DNA from: Aureococcus anophagefferens
Taxonomy: Eukaryota; Sar; Pelagophyceae; Pelagomonadales; Pelagomonadaceae
Length of the DNA stretch: 64,000 bases
Reading direction: 5' to 3'
Assembly: GCF_000186865.1 (NCBI RefSeq)
Contig: NW_008705571.1
Location: 1,333,373 to 1,397,372, forward strand
Every line of letters starts with the position of its first letter. The stretch's first letter is position 1. Shown here in pieces: positions 48,474-58,245 of the stretch. Below the pieces are notes generated by a model. It did no database searches, was not told the DNA's origin, and saw nothing but the letters and a program-made list of their open reading frames with translations. Made by a program: the position numbers and the translations under genes.

Positions 48474-49130
48474 TTAGCGCGCGCACGTCTCCTCGTGGTC
48501 CTCGAGGCGATCCACGGCCTGCCGGCGCTTGAGCGAGCTCTTCCCGGCCGGAAACAGCTGCCCGCACTTGCAGCACCTGAGCTGCTTGTTGATCATCGCG
48601 CGCTGCTCCTTCTTCGTCGCTGCGCGGAACCGCGCGATGGCCGCGGCGGCCGCCTCGGCGGTCTCGAAGTAGATGATCTGGCCGCAGGCGCGCAGGGAGA
48701 CCATGCCCTTCGCATGGTTGAAGCTCGTCCAGAACTTGCCGTCCTCGCACTTCGCGACGCCCGCGGGCAGCGTCCGCGGCGCGCGCTCCTTCACGCCGGA
48801 GAGCGCGCGCGCCTGCTTCAGGCGCGCGACGACGGCGGCGAGGTCCGTCGAGGGCGTATTGTCGAAGGACGCGCCGGCCTCGACGGCGATGTCGCCATGG
48901 ATGGCGTAGCGGCCCTCCGTCGCGCGGCGGATGCCCGTCGGCAGCTCGATGCTCATGTCGTGGCTCGCCTCGATGCGCTTCGCCAGGAGGCCCCGCGTCG
49001 TGTCGCTCCGGGCTCGCTTCGATTCCAGCTCCTTGATCATCGACTCGACGTTCTCCTCCTCGTCGTACTTGCGCGGGACGTGCTCGCCGGACGCGACGTC
49101 GGCGCGGTACTTCTTGCCCCACTCGCTCAT
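48474..49130 (-). CDS. Protein with possible AP2-like segment and C2HC zinc finger
   Basis: 218 residues from the first ATG (49130, MSEWGKKYRAD); the same frame is open another 150 bp upstream without ATG (VIEDHRARARYHEQTRAKGRVGLD), so the true start may be in an earlier exon. The middle part, GKFWTSFNHAKGMVSLRACGQ then IIYFETAEAAAAAIARFRA, resembles the three strands and helix of AP2/integrase DNA-binding domains, where a GxF-x-TAEEAA-x-A pattern is usual. The C-terminus CCKCGQLFPAG with HEETC forms a plausible C2HC zinc finger. A nuclear DNA-binding role is therefore possible. Confidence in the domain names is modest; that the region is coding is more certain. Confidence 0.6.
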   Translation of the reverse strand: MSEWGKKYRADVASGEHVPRKYDEEENVESMIKELESKRARSDTTRGLLAKRIEASHDMSIELPTGIRRATEGRYAIHGDIAVEAGASFDNTPSTDLAAVVARLKQARALSGVKERAPRTLPAGVAKCEDGKFWTSFNHAKGMVSLRACGQIIYFETAEAAAAAIARFRAATKKEQRAMINKQLRCCKCGQLFPAGKSSLKRRQAVDRLEDHEETCAR

Positions 49131-49402
49131 GGCCTGGACCTCCTCCGGGGAGACGTGCTTGCGCTTGCCCTTGGGGTCCAGACCCACGCGGCCCTTCGCC
49201 CGCGTCTGCTCGTGGTAGCGCGCGCGCGCGCGGTGGTCCTCGATGACGATGGAGAGGTGATGCTGGTGTCCGAGGAGATGTCAGAGCGCTTGCGGAGGCA
49301 CGAGCTCGAAGCACGAGCTGCCGATTTGGCCGGGGGTCGGTGAGGCCGGACAGCGACTCGCGAACCTCGACACCTAGAGCCCACGACCCCTCTACTCAAA
49401 CT

Positions 49403-50666
49403 TTAGAGGTCGCCCCCGCCGTCGCGCAGCAGACCCGCGACGTCGACGACGCCGGCCCAGAAGCTGTCGCCCGCCCGCTCGGCGTCGGCCTGGACCGCCC
49501 TCCAGTCGTAGGCCGCCGGCGCGTCGCCCCCGAGCGCGGCCCGGAGCTCGCCCGCGGAGAGGAGGTTCGCCCAGGAGTTGCGGACGCCGTCGCTCGCGAG
49601 CTCGCGCGCGCCGCCCGTCCACCCAAACTCCGCGCCCGGGTGCGCGACGGCGCGGCCGCCGTAGTCGAAGGAGAAGGCGAAGTCGAACGCCATGGAGAGC
49701 CGCGGCCGCTCCGAGGCCGCCACCGGCGGCACGGCGTGCTCGACGCCGCCGCAGAGCAGCACCAAAACGCCGTCGCTGTTGCCGAGGTTGAAGAGCGGCC
49801 GCGGCGCGCCCGGCTCCGGCGGCGGCGCGTGGTACGTCGTGTTCGTCCCCGCGGCGTCGAGGAGCAGGTAGCCGTGCCAGGAGAAGTGGTGCGTGTGCAC
49901 GCTCAGCGAGTCCTCGCCGGGCACCGCCGCGCGGTGCGCGTTGAGCCAGGACTGGACCTCGACGGCCGGCGCGTGCGATGGCTGCCCGGGCCTACCAAGC
50001 ACGACGGTGACGATTTCTCAGTGTTTTCCCACTCGAAATCTCTCGAAAATGGTCACGGCCACGGGACGCCGGCCCGGGCCCGAGGAAGTCCGCGTCGACG
50101 ACCTTGAGCCGGCGGCGCCGCGCCGGGTCGCAGGGCGGGTCCGCCGCCGCGTAGCGCGTCATGAGCTCCGCGAGGCGCGCGCCGAGCGCCTTCTTGAGCT
50201 CGCGGCCCGCGCGCGCGACCGTCGCGTCGTCGGAGTTTACGGCCTCGGCGAGCGCGTTGTAGCGCCGGTACTTGCTCGTCACCTGGGACCGCTCCGCCTT
50301 CGGCCACTCGGGGTCGTCGGCGAGGCCGCGCCACCGCGGCTCGGACGCGCGCAGGAAGTCCGCGAGCGCCGGGAGCCGCGACGCCGCCGCGGCGGGCAGC
50401 GTCGAGACGAGCATGCGGACGCCCATGACGTCGCCGAACCAGCGCCGCCCGCGCTCCGCGTCGCCGACGGCCGCGCCGGCGACGCGGCGCGCCGCGGGCC
50501 GCGGCGGCAGGTCGTTGGCGACGGCGAAGTCCGCGAGCACGCGCGCCGCGTGCGCGGTGTCCACGGGGCTGTCGTCGCCGTCCCAGCGGCAGCTCCGTCG
50601 CGCGCGCGTGCCCGCGACGAGGAGCAGCGCGACGAGCAGGCGCCGCGGCGGCAGCATCGGGTGCAT
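49403..50666 (-). CDS. Secreted 2OG-Fe(II) oxygenase-like protein, spliced
   Basis: Two minus-strand coding parts belong together: 50666 down to about 50080 (signal peptide MHPMLPPRRLLVALLLVAGT, then a helical domain ending KVVDADFLGPGP) and about 49985 down to 49403. The second part holds the catalytic fold: HTHHFSWHGYLLLDA, NSDGVLVLLCGGVEHAVPPV, and ERPRLSMAFDFAF with the probable distal His and 2-oxoglutarate Arg. The usual H-x-D is not obvious; HHFSWH may supply the first ligand, so activity is uncertain. The stretch 49985-50080 is AT-richer, ends TTGGTAG or GGGCAG before coding resumes, and is an ordinary intron; the exact junction is unresolved. Confidence 0.6.
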
Positions 50667-50755
50667 GCGGTACGCTGCGCGTCGGCAATAGTGTACACAG
50701 TCGACGAGCAAATGCGCGGCGCCGCTCAGCTGTCACCGCAGCTCGCCAAAAAGAT

Positions 50756-51796
50756 TTACCCTGCCCACCCGGTCAAACTTGACTTTGGGTGAGGCCCTCG
50801 AGCGGCTCGGAGAGCGGCCGCCGCGACAGCGCGTGCGCGGCGCCCCCGGGGAGTGGGGCCGCGCGCTCCCGCATGTGCCTCGGGACCGTGCGTGGCCAGA
50901 CCACTGCGAAGACGCCGCGCGCGAAACGGTCCGGGCGTCGTCGAAAACGCAACGGCCTCGTCGGAGCGTTCTCTCGAGACGGCTGGCGCGTGTTGGACGT
51001 GTTCCGGACCTAGCTGTCCGGGTTTCTCCGGAGGGAGTGCGGAGAGGGTTGCTACGAAGAACATGTCTCGCGAAACCCGGACAGCTCCACCGTCGGACCA
51101 CCCTACGGCCTCGATTCCTCGATTCTCATCGATTGGCGGCGGTCAAAACGAGCCAGTGTGCGGCGCCGCGACGCCCCTGGACGTCCAGAGCGGTTCCGAT
51201 ACCCTCTCACGACCGATCACCGGGGCTCCGCTGGCCCGCGCGTCAGGTGAACGCGGCACTCGACAGCAACAGCTTGGGCGCCTCCTGCCAGCGCCTCGAA
51301 AACGACACCAACACGGTCTACAGCGACGACGCGCCCACGAACGCGAACTGGCGCTGGCGTTGCGTCGAGACATCTTGTCTCGACTCCAGAAGACGCTCGG
51401 CCGTCGAAACGGTGCTCTGCGCGCCTGTTTTCCTGCCGTTGGTGCCTCGCCAGTACACCCTAGCCGTACTAAACCAGTACAAACGCGTCGTATACGGCCG
51501 TATATACTCGCTTCGGCGCCCCGCGCGACCGCCTGGGGCCCGGGTGGACTCCCTGGGCTAGCGTGGACGTGCGTGGCACCCGCCGCCGTCGGGTGGACAC
51601 GCGTACGTGGCGCTCGCGCACGCCGGAAATCTCCAAAAACCGATATTTTCGGCCATAACTTGTGCCAATCGATGACCTAGCATGATCGGCTGCGGTTCCG
51701 GAGCCCCAGATAAACGTCCATCACGATGAGACAAGCAGGGGGTCCGCGGTCGAGGTGCCCAAAATCGTCGATTTTCCAGTGGCGTGGGCAGGGTAA
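50756..51796. mobile_element. Non-autonomous DNA transposon, 1,041 bp, 13-bp TIRs, 5-bp target duplication
   Basis: Left end TTACCCTGCCCAC (50756-50768) and right end GTGGGCAGGGTAA (51784-51796) are perfect inverted repeats. AAGAT flanks both sides directly (50751-50755 and 51797-51801), which fits a 5-bp target duplication. The interior has no credible transposase. It fills almost the entire intergenic space between two divergent genes, ending 100 bp before the ATG of the downstream gene, so it may supply promoter sequence. The superfamily cannot be named from this copy. Confidence 0.8.
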
Positions 51797-51895
51797 AAGA
51801 TGCAGAATTTGGTTGACGATGCCCCTCCTGAGAGAGGCTGGGCTGGAAGAATCGCCTCCCGCGCTGCCCTTGACCACCATAGAAGCAGCAGAACG

Positions 51896-53698
51896 ATGCC
51901 CTGCGCCCTGTCCGTCGCCTCCTCGGAGCCCGGCGGGCTGCACCGCGCCGCGGCGGCGCTCGTGCGGCTCCTGGCCGCGGCGACGACGTCCGACGACGTG
52001 ACGGTCTGCGTCGGCCCCGGCGTGCACGCCCTCCACGAACCTTTAATCCTCACCCAAGCGCACACGCACCCGCGCGGCGGGCGCGTCGTCTGGGACGGCG
52101 CCGGCGCGACGCTGTCCGGCGGCGCGGCCCTCGACGACGCCGGCTGGGCGCCGTGCGCCGTCGACGGGTCGCCCTGCGGCGGCGCGCCCTCGGGCCACGC
52201 CTTCGACGCGTGGGAGGGCGTCCACTACCACGCGCTCAACGGCACGATCCCGCGCCAGCTCTGGGTCCGGGGCCGCCGCGCGGCGCGGGCGACCGTCGAG
52301 GGCGCTTCGCTCGGGCTCGCGGCGACCGCGGCGGGCTACGCGACGTCCGCGAACGCGACGGCCTGGGTCGCCGACGCCGTCGAGCTGCGCTGGCCGCGGC
52401 AGGTCAGGAACTGGATCGAGCCGCGCTGCGTCCTGTCGGCGGTCGACGGCGGGAATCTCACCGTCGAGCCGATGTGCTGGGCCGCGATCGTCGCGCGCGA
52501 CGGGAACGGGCCGCCGCCGCCGCCGGGCCTCGTCGAGAACGTCGCGTCGCTGCCGCCGGCGCCGGGCGCCTTCGTCGCGATGCGCGGCTTCGTCTTCTAC
52601 CGGCCGAGCGCCGAGGAGCCGTACGCGGCGCCGACGGACGCCGTCGTGCCCGTCCTCGAGTCGCTCGTCGTCGTCGACGGCGCCGCGAACCACAGCTTCG
52701 CGGGCCTCGCCTTCGCCCACGCGACCTGGCGCCAGCCGTCGCGGCCGGGCGGCTACGTGCCGACGCAGAGCGCCGTCACGCCCCTGGGCGAGCCGCCGGG
52801 CGCCGTGGGCGTCGCGGCGAGCGCGGGCGTGGCCTTCGACAACTGCACCTTTTCGAACCTCGGCACGCCCTACGCGCTGAGCGTCGGCAACGCGTCGAAG
52901 GACGTCTCCGTGGCCCGCTGCCGCTTCGCGTCCCTCGCCGGCGGCGCGATCAAACTGGGCAACGTCGACGACGCGCGCGCCGTCTCCGCGGCCGCGGCCG
53001 ACCGCGACGCCGGCTTTACGGTCGCGGACAACGTCGTCCGAGACGTCGCCCTCGAGTTCCGCGGCGCCGCGGCGATCTTCGCGGCCTACGTCCGCGCGGC
53101 GACGATCGAGCACAACGCGATCTCGAACACGGGCTACACGGCCGTCTCCCTCGGCTGGGGCTGGGGCACGCACGTCGCCGGCACCCAGACGTGGATGGCC
53201 GACAACCACGTCGTGGGCAACCGCATCGCCGGCGTCGTGTCCGCGCTCAACGACGGCGGCTGCGTCTACACGCTCGGCCCGCAGCCGGGGTCGACGGTGC
53301 GCGGCAACTACTGCGACTCGGACCGCGCGCCCGTCGTCGGGAGCTTCTACCACGACAACGGCTCGCGCTACTTCAACACGACGGACAACGTCGCGAGCGC
53401 GAGCCCCGCGCCCTGCCTCTTCCTCCAGGGCTGCTGCGGCGCGCCGGCGCTCGACATCGCCGTGTCCGGCGTCTGGTGCCGGAACGAGGGCGCCGTGCGC
53501 AACGACTGCGCCGCTGGCGCCGCGAACTGCTCCGCGGCCTACGCCGGCGCGGCGCCCGCGGACTGCGGCTGCCGCGTCGACGACGTCGCCGTCGTCGACC
53601 CGGGCGCGCCCTGGCCCGCGGCCGCGCGGGCCGTCGTCGACGCCGCGGGCCCGCGCTCCCGGAGCTCAGGAGCGCATTTTTTTGGGGGCCGGTCGTAG
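51896..53698 (+). CDS. Parallel beta-helix (GH141-like) glycosidase-like protein
   Basis: 600 residues, ATG at 51896. The layout matches right-handed beta-helix carbohydrate enzymes: the early GRVVWDGAGATLSGGAAL and DDAGW (like the I-S-G-G-x-x-x-x-G-W motif), PRQLWVRGRRAARAT (like R-Q-L-x-V-N-G-x-R-A-x-R-A), then successive helix rungs ANHSFAGLAFAHATW, AGVAFDNCTFSNLG, VSVARCRFASLAGGAIKLG, ATIEHNAISNTGYTAVSLGWG and VVGNRIAGVVSALNDGGCVYTLG, near the expected active-site cleft. Cysteines in the last 100 residues suggest an extracellular protein, although no good signal peptide follows this ATG; an upstream exon is possible. The preferred sugar cannot be inferred. Single exon otherwise. Confidence 0.72.
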   Translation: MPCALSVASSEPGGLHRAAAALVRLLAAATTSDDVTVCVGPGVHALHEPLILTQAHTHPRGGRVVWDGAGATLSGGAALDDAGWAPCAVDGSPCGGAPSGHAFDAWEGVHYHALNGTIPRQLWVRGRRAARATVEGASLGLAATAAGYATSANATAWVADAVELRWPRQVRNWIEPRCVLSAVDGGNLTVEPMCWAAIVARDGNGPPPPPGLVENVASLPPAPGAFVAMRGFVFYRPSAEEPYAAPTDAVVPVLESLVVVDGAANHSFAGLAFAHATWRQPSRPGGYVPTQSAVTPLGEPPGAVGVAASAGVAFDNCTFSNLGTPYALSVGNASKDVSVARCRFASLAGGAIKLGNVDDARAVSAAAADRDAGFTVADNVVRDVALEFRGAAAIFAAYVRAATIEHNAISNTGYTAVSLGWGWGTHVAGTQTWMADNHVVGNRIAGVVSALNDGGCVYTLGPQPGSTVRGNYCDSDRAPVVGSFYHDNGSRYFNTTDNVASASPAPCLFLQGCCGAPALDIAVSGVWCRNEGAVRNDCAAGAANCSAAYAGAAPADCGCRVDDVAVVDPGAPWPAAARAVVDAAGPRSRSSGAHFFGGRS

Positions 53699-53765
53699 TA
53701 CACAAAAAAAAAGGGGCGGGGGTCTTCGAATTGCGTCGGGGCGCGACGCGCGGGACGGGGGGTCG

Positions 53766-54536
53766 TCAGGCCGAGCCGTCCTCGACGAAGAGGGGCCGGT
53801 CCTCGTCGCCCGCCGGCGGGCCGGGGCGGGTCTCCTGCTCCCGCGTGCAGCCACCGACCAAGCCGCCGAGGGCCTTGAGCGCGAGCATGGGGTCCGACGG
53901 CAGAGACGTCAGCGTTCTCACGACGACGCTCCCGCGCGACGCGCGCGCGAGGGACTCGCGGTCGAGGCCCTCGCGCCGGAGGGCCTCGCGCGCGAGCTCC
54001 GGCGTCCGCGGCGACCCGGGACGGTCCGGGTCCCCACGGAAGAAGCGCTGGTGGCGCACGGCGAAGATCGTCCGCGCCGGGTCCGCGTCGTCGACGGTCC
54101 GCGCGGTCGGCGGCTCCGGCGACGCGTCGGCCGCCGCGTCGCGCCGCGCGAAGACGTCGCGGAAGCGCGCGTCCCGGTCGCCGAAGACGGCCTGGCGCAG
54201 GAACTCCTTGAACGTGCCGCGGCCGCGGCCGCCGCCGTCGGCCGCCGAAACGCCCTCGGCGAGGAAGTGGCGCGGCGGCCGCTCCTTCCAGATCGCCCAG
54301 GCGTCGAGGTCCGCGTCGACCTCGCCCCCGATGGACTCGCCGCGGGACGCCTCGGACTGCGCCGAACCCGCCCGGGACCGGCAGCCCGCGGAGCCGCTGA
54401 GGCTGCTGCTCGTGCGCCGCATGGAGTCGCGGCTCAGCGACTCGCGGTAGACGACGTCGTCGGAGGCGGGCGCGGCGGTCTCCAGGGCCGACATCTTCGG
54501 TCGCCGCGCGTCGAAACAGACGAAGGGGAGCTTCAC
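53766..54536 (-). CDS. Hypothetical Ser/Arg-rich protein
   Basis: 256 residues, ATG at 54536 (a second in-frame ATG follows at codon 15). The N-terminal 75 residues are Ser-rich (RRTSSSLSGSAG) and probably phosphorylated or disordered. The middle AWAIWKERPPRHFL, GTFKEFLRQAVFGDRDARFRDVF and TIFAVRHQRFFRGDPDRPGSP look folded and helical. There is no membrane segment or known domain. Lies tail to tail with the beta-helix gene. Confidence 0.6.
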   Translation of the reverse strand: MKLPFVCFDARRPKMSALETAAPASDDVVYRESLSRDSMRRTSSSLSGSAGCRSRAGSAQSEASRGESIGGEVDADLDAWAIWKERPPRHFLAEGVSAADGGGRGRGTFKEFLRQAVFGDRDARFRDVFARRDAAADASPEPPTARTVDDADPARTIFAVRHQRFFRGDPDRPGSPRTPELAREALRREGLDRESLARASRGSVVVRTLTSLPSDPMLALKALGGLVGGCTREQETRPGPPAGDEDRPLFVEDGSA

Positions 54537-54700
54537 GAGAGCTTGAGCTTGTTCTGGAGCTGGGCGCGCTTCTGTTCAAAGCAAGTGCTGCCAAATCTTG
54601 CGGCCGTTCAACCCCTGCAACAGGCTAGTTATTGAAGGGGACGCAGCACAGTCGAGCGCCGGTTGGGCTGCCCTTCGAACGCCCGCGGCGTCGACGGACG

Positions 54701-55369
54701 ATGGGCGCCGGGGCCACGTCGGCGCGCGCGCTGCTCGACGCCGAGGGCCGCTGGCCCGAGATCATCGACAAGCCGACGGCGGAGAAGCTCGTGGCGCAGA
54801 CGCCCGGCATCGCCTGGGACGACGACAAGTGGCGCGAGGTCGCCAACGAGGACCGCGCGGCGCGCGCGGACATCATCGCGCTGCTCGACCGGCTCCGCGT
54901 GGGCGACGACGGCGAGGCCAAGGACGACGACGACCTCGGCGACCTGCCGGTCTACGACGGCGGCGACGACGAGGAGTGCTTCGCCAAGGACGGCAGCGGC
55001 CTCGAGGAGTCCTTCGGGCCGGACTGCCCGGGCACGTTCTCCGTCGACGCCGACGAGGGCGACGACCTGCCGGGCATGGAGTTCGCCGACGGCACGGGCG
55101 GCCTGAGCCTCGTGGGCAAGCCCATCGCGGGCGGCTCGCCCGGCAAGCCGCACAAGCCCGCGGCCGCGGCGACCGCGGGCAAGAAGCGGAACATCTCCGT
55201 CGTCGAGGAGGTCATCGCCGCCGACGGCACGGCCTTCGACCAGCTCAACCCCAACGCGCCGGGCACCTTCGACGAGGACGCGGAGCTCGGCGGCGCGACG
55301 CCGCGCGGCGACGGCGAGAAGCGACCACACATCGACCTCGGCATCTCCGGCCACGCCATATCGCCCTAG
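54701..55369 (+). CDS. Hypothetical acidic protein
   Basis: 222 residues, ATG at 54701. Highly acidic (DDDDLGDLPVYDGGDDEE), with short repeated motifs: ESFGPDCPGTFSVDADEGDD and QLNPNAPGTFDEDAE share P-x-x-P-G-T-F-x-x-D. Start MGAGATSARALLD might be N-myristoylated (Gly2). No domain is recognised. The first ATG is used because codon bias begins there. Confidence 0.6.
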   Translation: MGAGATSARALLDAEGRWPEIIDKPTAEKLVAQTPGIAWDDDKWREVANEDRAARADIIALLDRLRVGDDGEAKDDDDLGDLPVYDGGDDEECFAKDGSGLEESFGPDCPGTFSVDADEGDDLPGMEFADGTGGLSLVGKPIAGGSPGKPHKPAAAATAGKKRNISVVEEVIAADGTAFDQLNPNAPGTFDEDAELGGATPRGDGEKRPHIDLGISGHAISP

Positions 55370-55431
55370 GGTACGAGCCCGCAATGGGAGGGGGGGTCCA
55401 TTGGAGCATAGGCGTCCTCCGGACGAACGTC

Positions 55432-57027
55432 ATGATCGAGTCGTCCCCCCCAACGGAAGGGAAACATTGTAATTACGATCGATGGTGCAGGCGGTTACAT
55501 CTCGTCCTCGGAGAGCATAGACAATGCGGGGAAGCATGCGCGGACGGCGCCGGCCGCCCTAAGAGCCAACCCATGAAGGCGCAGCACGACGCCGGCCGCC
55601 CTACGAGTAAAAGCCAGCACATGAAGGCGCAGCACCACCTCAAGGACGCGGCGGCGAGCGTCGTGTCGGCGAACCGCATGGCCGGCCAGGTCCCGAGCTT
55701 CATCCCCCTGGGCGAGGCCAAGGGCGGCGGCCACGCGGCGATGCACGCGCGGGCGTCCCTCGCGCTCCAGGCCTTCGCGGACCACGCGGGCCGGCGCCAG
55801 TCCACGGTCGCGGAGCGGAAGCGGAAGCAGCGCGTCGCGGAGCAGTCCGAGGAGAAGAACGAGGCGCTGCTGCGCAAGTTCATGCCGGGCCTCCACAACG
55901 CGTCGCGGAGCACGCAGCTCCAGCACGCCGTCGGCGCGGGCCAGGCCCGGCAGCGCGCGTCCGTGAAGATGAACGACAACCGCCACCTGCTCGAGCGAGC
56001 GACGCTGACGATCTCGCGGCTCAAGGTCGCGTCGAAGATGCGGCGCGACGCGGCGAAGCGCGAGGAGCTCGCGCGGCTCGAGGGCGTGAAGCGCATGGTG
56101 CACACGCTCCGGTCCGCCGTCGAGGACCACGAGGCCGCGAAGCGGGCCCACGACCTCCGGGTCGAGACGCACCTCATGAAGTCGCCCGAGGAGTGCGACC
56201 TGAGCGAGGACCACTACATCCTGCGGAGCTGCGTCTGGTCCTGGTTCACGGAGGTCTTCGGGCGGCGCGTCGAGGAGGCGCGGGACCGCCTGGAGGCCGT
56301 GACGCGGCGCAAGGCGTCCGTCGTCGGCGCGCTCGCGGATTTCGGCGAGCCGCCGTCGGTCGCGCGCGCGATCCTCAAGCGCTGCATCTTCGAGCGCTGG
56401 CAGCTCTACGTCGACGCGGCGACGCGGCGCGTCGACCGGGGCAAGTTCCGCGAGATCAACCGCATCTACGACCTCCTGAGCGTGCCGCGGACGTACTGCG
56501 GCCTCGAGAGCCAGCACGAGCGGCACCGGACCCTCAACCAGGAGGTGACGATGCTGCGGCTCCAGGGCCACCGGCCGCGGACGCCGCGCCTCGAGATCTC
56601 CGCGATCCCGCCCGACGCGGACCCGCGGGCGGGCGACGACCGCCGGCACCCGGAGCTCGCGGCCATGGCCGCCGCGGCCGCCAAGTTCCGCGCGGCCCGC
56701 GACGCCGAACACGAGCGGAAGCGCGCGCGGCGGCCGCGCGCGCCGGACCGGGGGCCGGACCCGGACCCGGCCGCGCGCGCGGCGCTCCGCGCGCGCGCGG
56801 ACGACAAGCTCGCGCGGCTCTCCGCGGCCATCCGCATCCACCGGAAGCTCAAGGAGCGCGTCGCCGTCGTCGCCAAGCCCGCGGTCGCCGCGCGGCCCGC
56901 GACGGCCGCGAACCACCCGCGCGGCTTCTCCGCGCGGCGCCGCGCCGCGCGGCACCGGCCCGCGTCGAGCTCCGGCGCGCCCCGCCGGCCGTCGAGCTCC
57001 GCGCCCGCGTCCCTCGCCTGGTCCTAA
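55432..57027 (+). CDS. Basic coiled-coil protein of unknown function
   Basis: Up to 531 residues. Possible starts in one frame are 55432 (MIESSPPTEG), 55573 and 55621 (MKAQHHLKDAAAS); the last gives 468 residues and is where typical codon use begins. The body is helical and basic: RKQRVAEQSEEKNEALLRKFM, LERATLTISRLKVASKMRRD, LRSCVWSWFTEVFGRRVEEARDRLEA, FERWQLYVDAATRRVDRG. The isolated Trp-helix modules resemble SFI1/centrin-binding or cytoskeletal proteins, but not strongly. The C-terminus is Arg/Pro/Ala/Ser-rich and disordered. Confidence 0.65.
   Translation: MIESSPPTEGKHCNYDRWCRRLHLVLGEHRQCGEACADGAGRPKSQPMKAQHDAGRPTSKSQHMKAQHHLKDAAASVVSANRMAGQVPSFIPLGEAKGGGHAAMHARASLALQAFADHAGRRQSTVAERKRKQRVAEQSEEKNEALLRKFMPGLHNASRSTQLQHAVGAGQARQRASVKMNDNRHLLERATLTISRLKVASKMRRDAAKREELARLEGVKRMVHTLRSAVEDHEAAKRAHDLRVETHLMKSPEECDLSEDHYILRSCVWSWFTEVFGRRVEEARDRLEAVTRRKASVVGALADFGEPPSVARAILKRCIFERWQLYVDAATRRVDRGKFREINRIYDLLSVPRTYCGLESQHERHRTLNQEVTMLRLQGHRPRTPRLEISAIPPDADPRAGDDRRHPELAAMAAAAAKFRAARDAEHERKRARRPRAPDRGPDPDPAARAALRARADDKLARLSAAIRIHRKLKERVAVVAKPAVAARPATAANHPRGFSARRRAARHRPASSSGAPRRPSSSAPASLAWS
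55541..55641 (+). repeat. Tandem repeat of about 48 bp including possible start codons
   Basis: GCCGGCCGCCCTA-AGAGCCA..CCCATGAAGGCGCAGCAC is repeated once with small changes, so the sequence ATGAAGGCGCAGCAC occurs at 55573 and 55621. The duplication creates two alternative in-frame starts for the following gene. Confidence 0.75.
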
Positions 57028-57042
57028 ACGAACGGGGGGGGC

Positions 57043-58245
57043 TTACTTGTAGCGCGTCATCGACGTCGAGAACGCGCCGATCTTGTAGATCTTGAACGCC
57101 TTGACCATGTCGACGCACATGGTCACGCAGCTGTCCTTGGTCACGATGGGCGTGAACCGCTCGCTGTCGAGCTCGAGGTCCCCGTTCTTGGAGAAGTCCC
57201 ACTGCACGTTCGTGCGCCAGAGGCGCTTCGCGAAGCCGCCGTCGACGCCGAGGATCGGCGCCATCATGGCGAAGACGGGCTTCATGAAGAACGGTAGATG
57301 GAAAAACGGGAGCATGAACTGGTTCGTCTTCTTGTCCTTCTTGAGCGCGTTGGCCCACTCCATGAACCAGATGTAGCGCATGGGCGGGATGTAGCGCCCC
57401 TTCGCGTTGGGCGCGAGCATCGCGTGCGTGTGGTACACCGCCGTGTCGCGGATGTCGTGCATGGGGAAGCCCATGGGCGGGCAGGCCGGGAAGAAGAGGC
57501 CCTTGAGGGTGTGCTTCATGAACATGACGGGCACGCCGGCGCCGTCGGCCGCGCACGGCGGGCCGAAGGTCCCCGCGATGAGCAGGGACACGAGCGTCCA
57601 CTGGCTCTGGGCGGCGGCGATCTCCTCGGCGCGCTTCTCCTGGAGGACCTTGCTATAGACGTACGGCAGCTCCTTCTCGGAGCACGTCTCCTCCCAGTCG
57701 TCGGGCCCGACCGTGAAGTTCTTGTCCTTGAAGTAGGCGCGCGAGTCGCAGGACGCGGCCAGGACCGTGCCCGTGAGGACGACGCGCGTCACGCTCGGCG
57801 TCTTCGAGCAGCTCGCGAGCAGGTGCTCGACGCCCCGGACCGCGGGGTCGATCAGCTTCTCTCGGATCTTCTTCTTGCCGCCGATCATGAAGAAGGGGCT
57901 CGCGACGTGGATGACCGTCGCGCAGCCGGCCATGGACGCGTCGTAGGAGCCCGGAACCATGAGGTCGCAGCCGCCGAAGAACTTGAGGCGCTCCGCCGCG
58001 CCGGGCATGGCCTTGAGGTAGCCGAGGCGCGGCGCGTCGTCGCCGCCGCGGATCGGCGCGTGGACCGTGTGGCCCGCGCGGAGCAGCCGCCGCACGACGT
58101 GGGCGCCGACGAGGGACGTCGCGCCCGTGAGGCAGCAGACCTGCTTCGGCGCGTCCTGCTCCAGCTTCGTGAGCGGCACCTTGTCGAGCAGCTCGACGAC
58201 GTCGGCGCGCTCCGTGATCGGGCCGCCGGGATCGACCTTGGCCAT
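57043..58245 (-). CDS. Extended SDR reductase (dihydroflavonol/cinnamoyl-CoA reductase-like)
   Basis: 400 residues, ATG at 58245 (MAKVDPGGPITER). An NAD(P)-dependent reductase or epimerase of the extended short-chain dehydrogenase type. Seen: the nucleotide-binding motif VCCLTGATSLVGAHVVRRLL (residues about 36-55; the third Gly of TGxxGxxG is kept, the middle one is Ser), ATVIHVASPFF (V-x-H-x-A-S as in dihydroflavonol reductases), RVVLTGTVLAAS (S/T of the catalytic set) and LPYVYSKVLQEK (catalytic Y-x-x-x-K). The C-terminal half is unusually hydrophobic around FFHLPFFMKPVFAMMAPILG, so membrane association is likely. No introns. Its stop is 16 bp from the convergent coiled-coil gene. Confidence 0.85.
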   Translation of the reverse strand: MAKVDPGGPITERADVVELLDKVPLTKLEQDAPKQVCCLTGATSLVGAHVVRRLLRAGHTVHAPIRGGDDAPRLGYLKAMPGAAERLKFFGGCDLMVPGSYDASMAGCATVIHVASPFFMIGGKKKIREKLIDPAVRGVEHLLASCSKTPSVTRVVLTGTVLAASCDSRAYFKDKNFTVGPDDWEETCSEKELPYVYSKVLQEKRAEEIAAAQSQWTLVSLLIAGTFGPPCAADGAGVPVMFMKHTLKGLFFPACPPMGFPMHDIRDTAVYHTHAMLAPNAKGRYIPPMRYIWFMEWANALKKDKKTNQFMLPFFHLPFFMKPVFAMMAPILGVDGGFAKRLWRTNVQWDFSKNGDLELDSERFTPIVTKDSCVTMCVDMVKAFKIYKIGAFSTSMTRYK

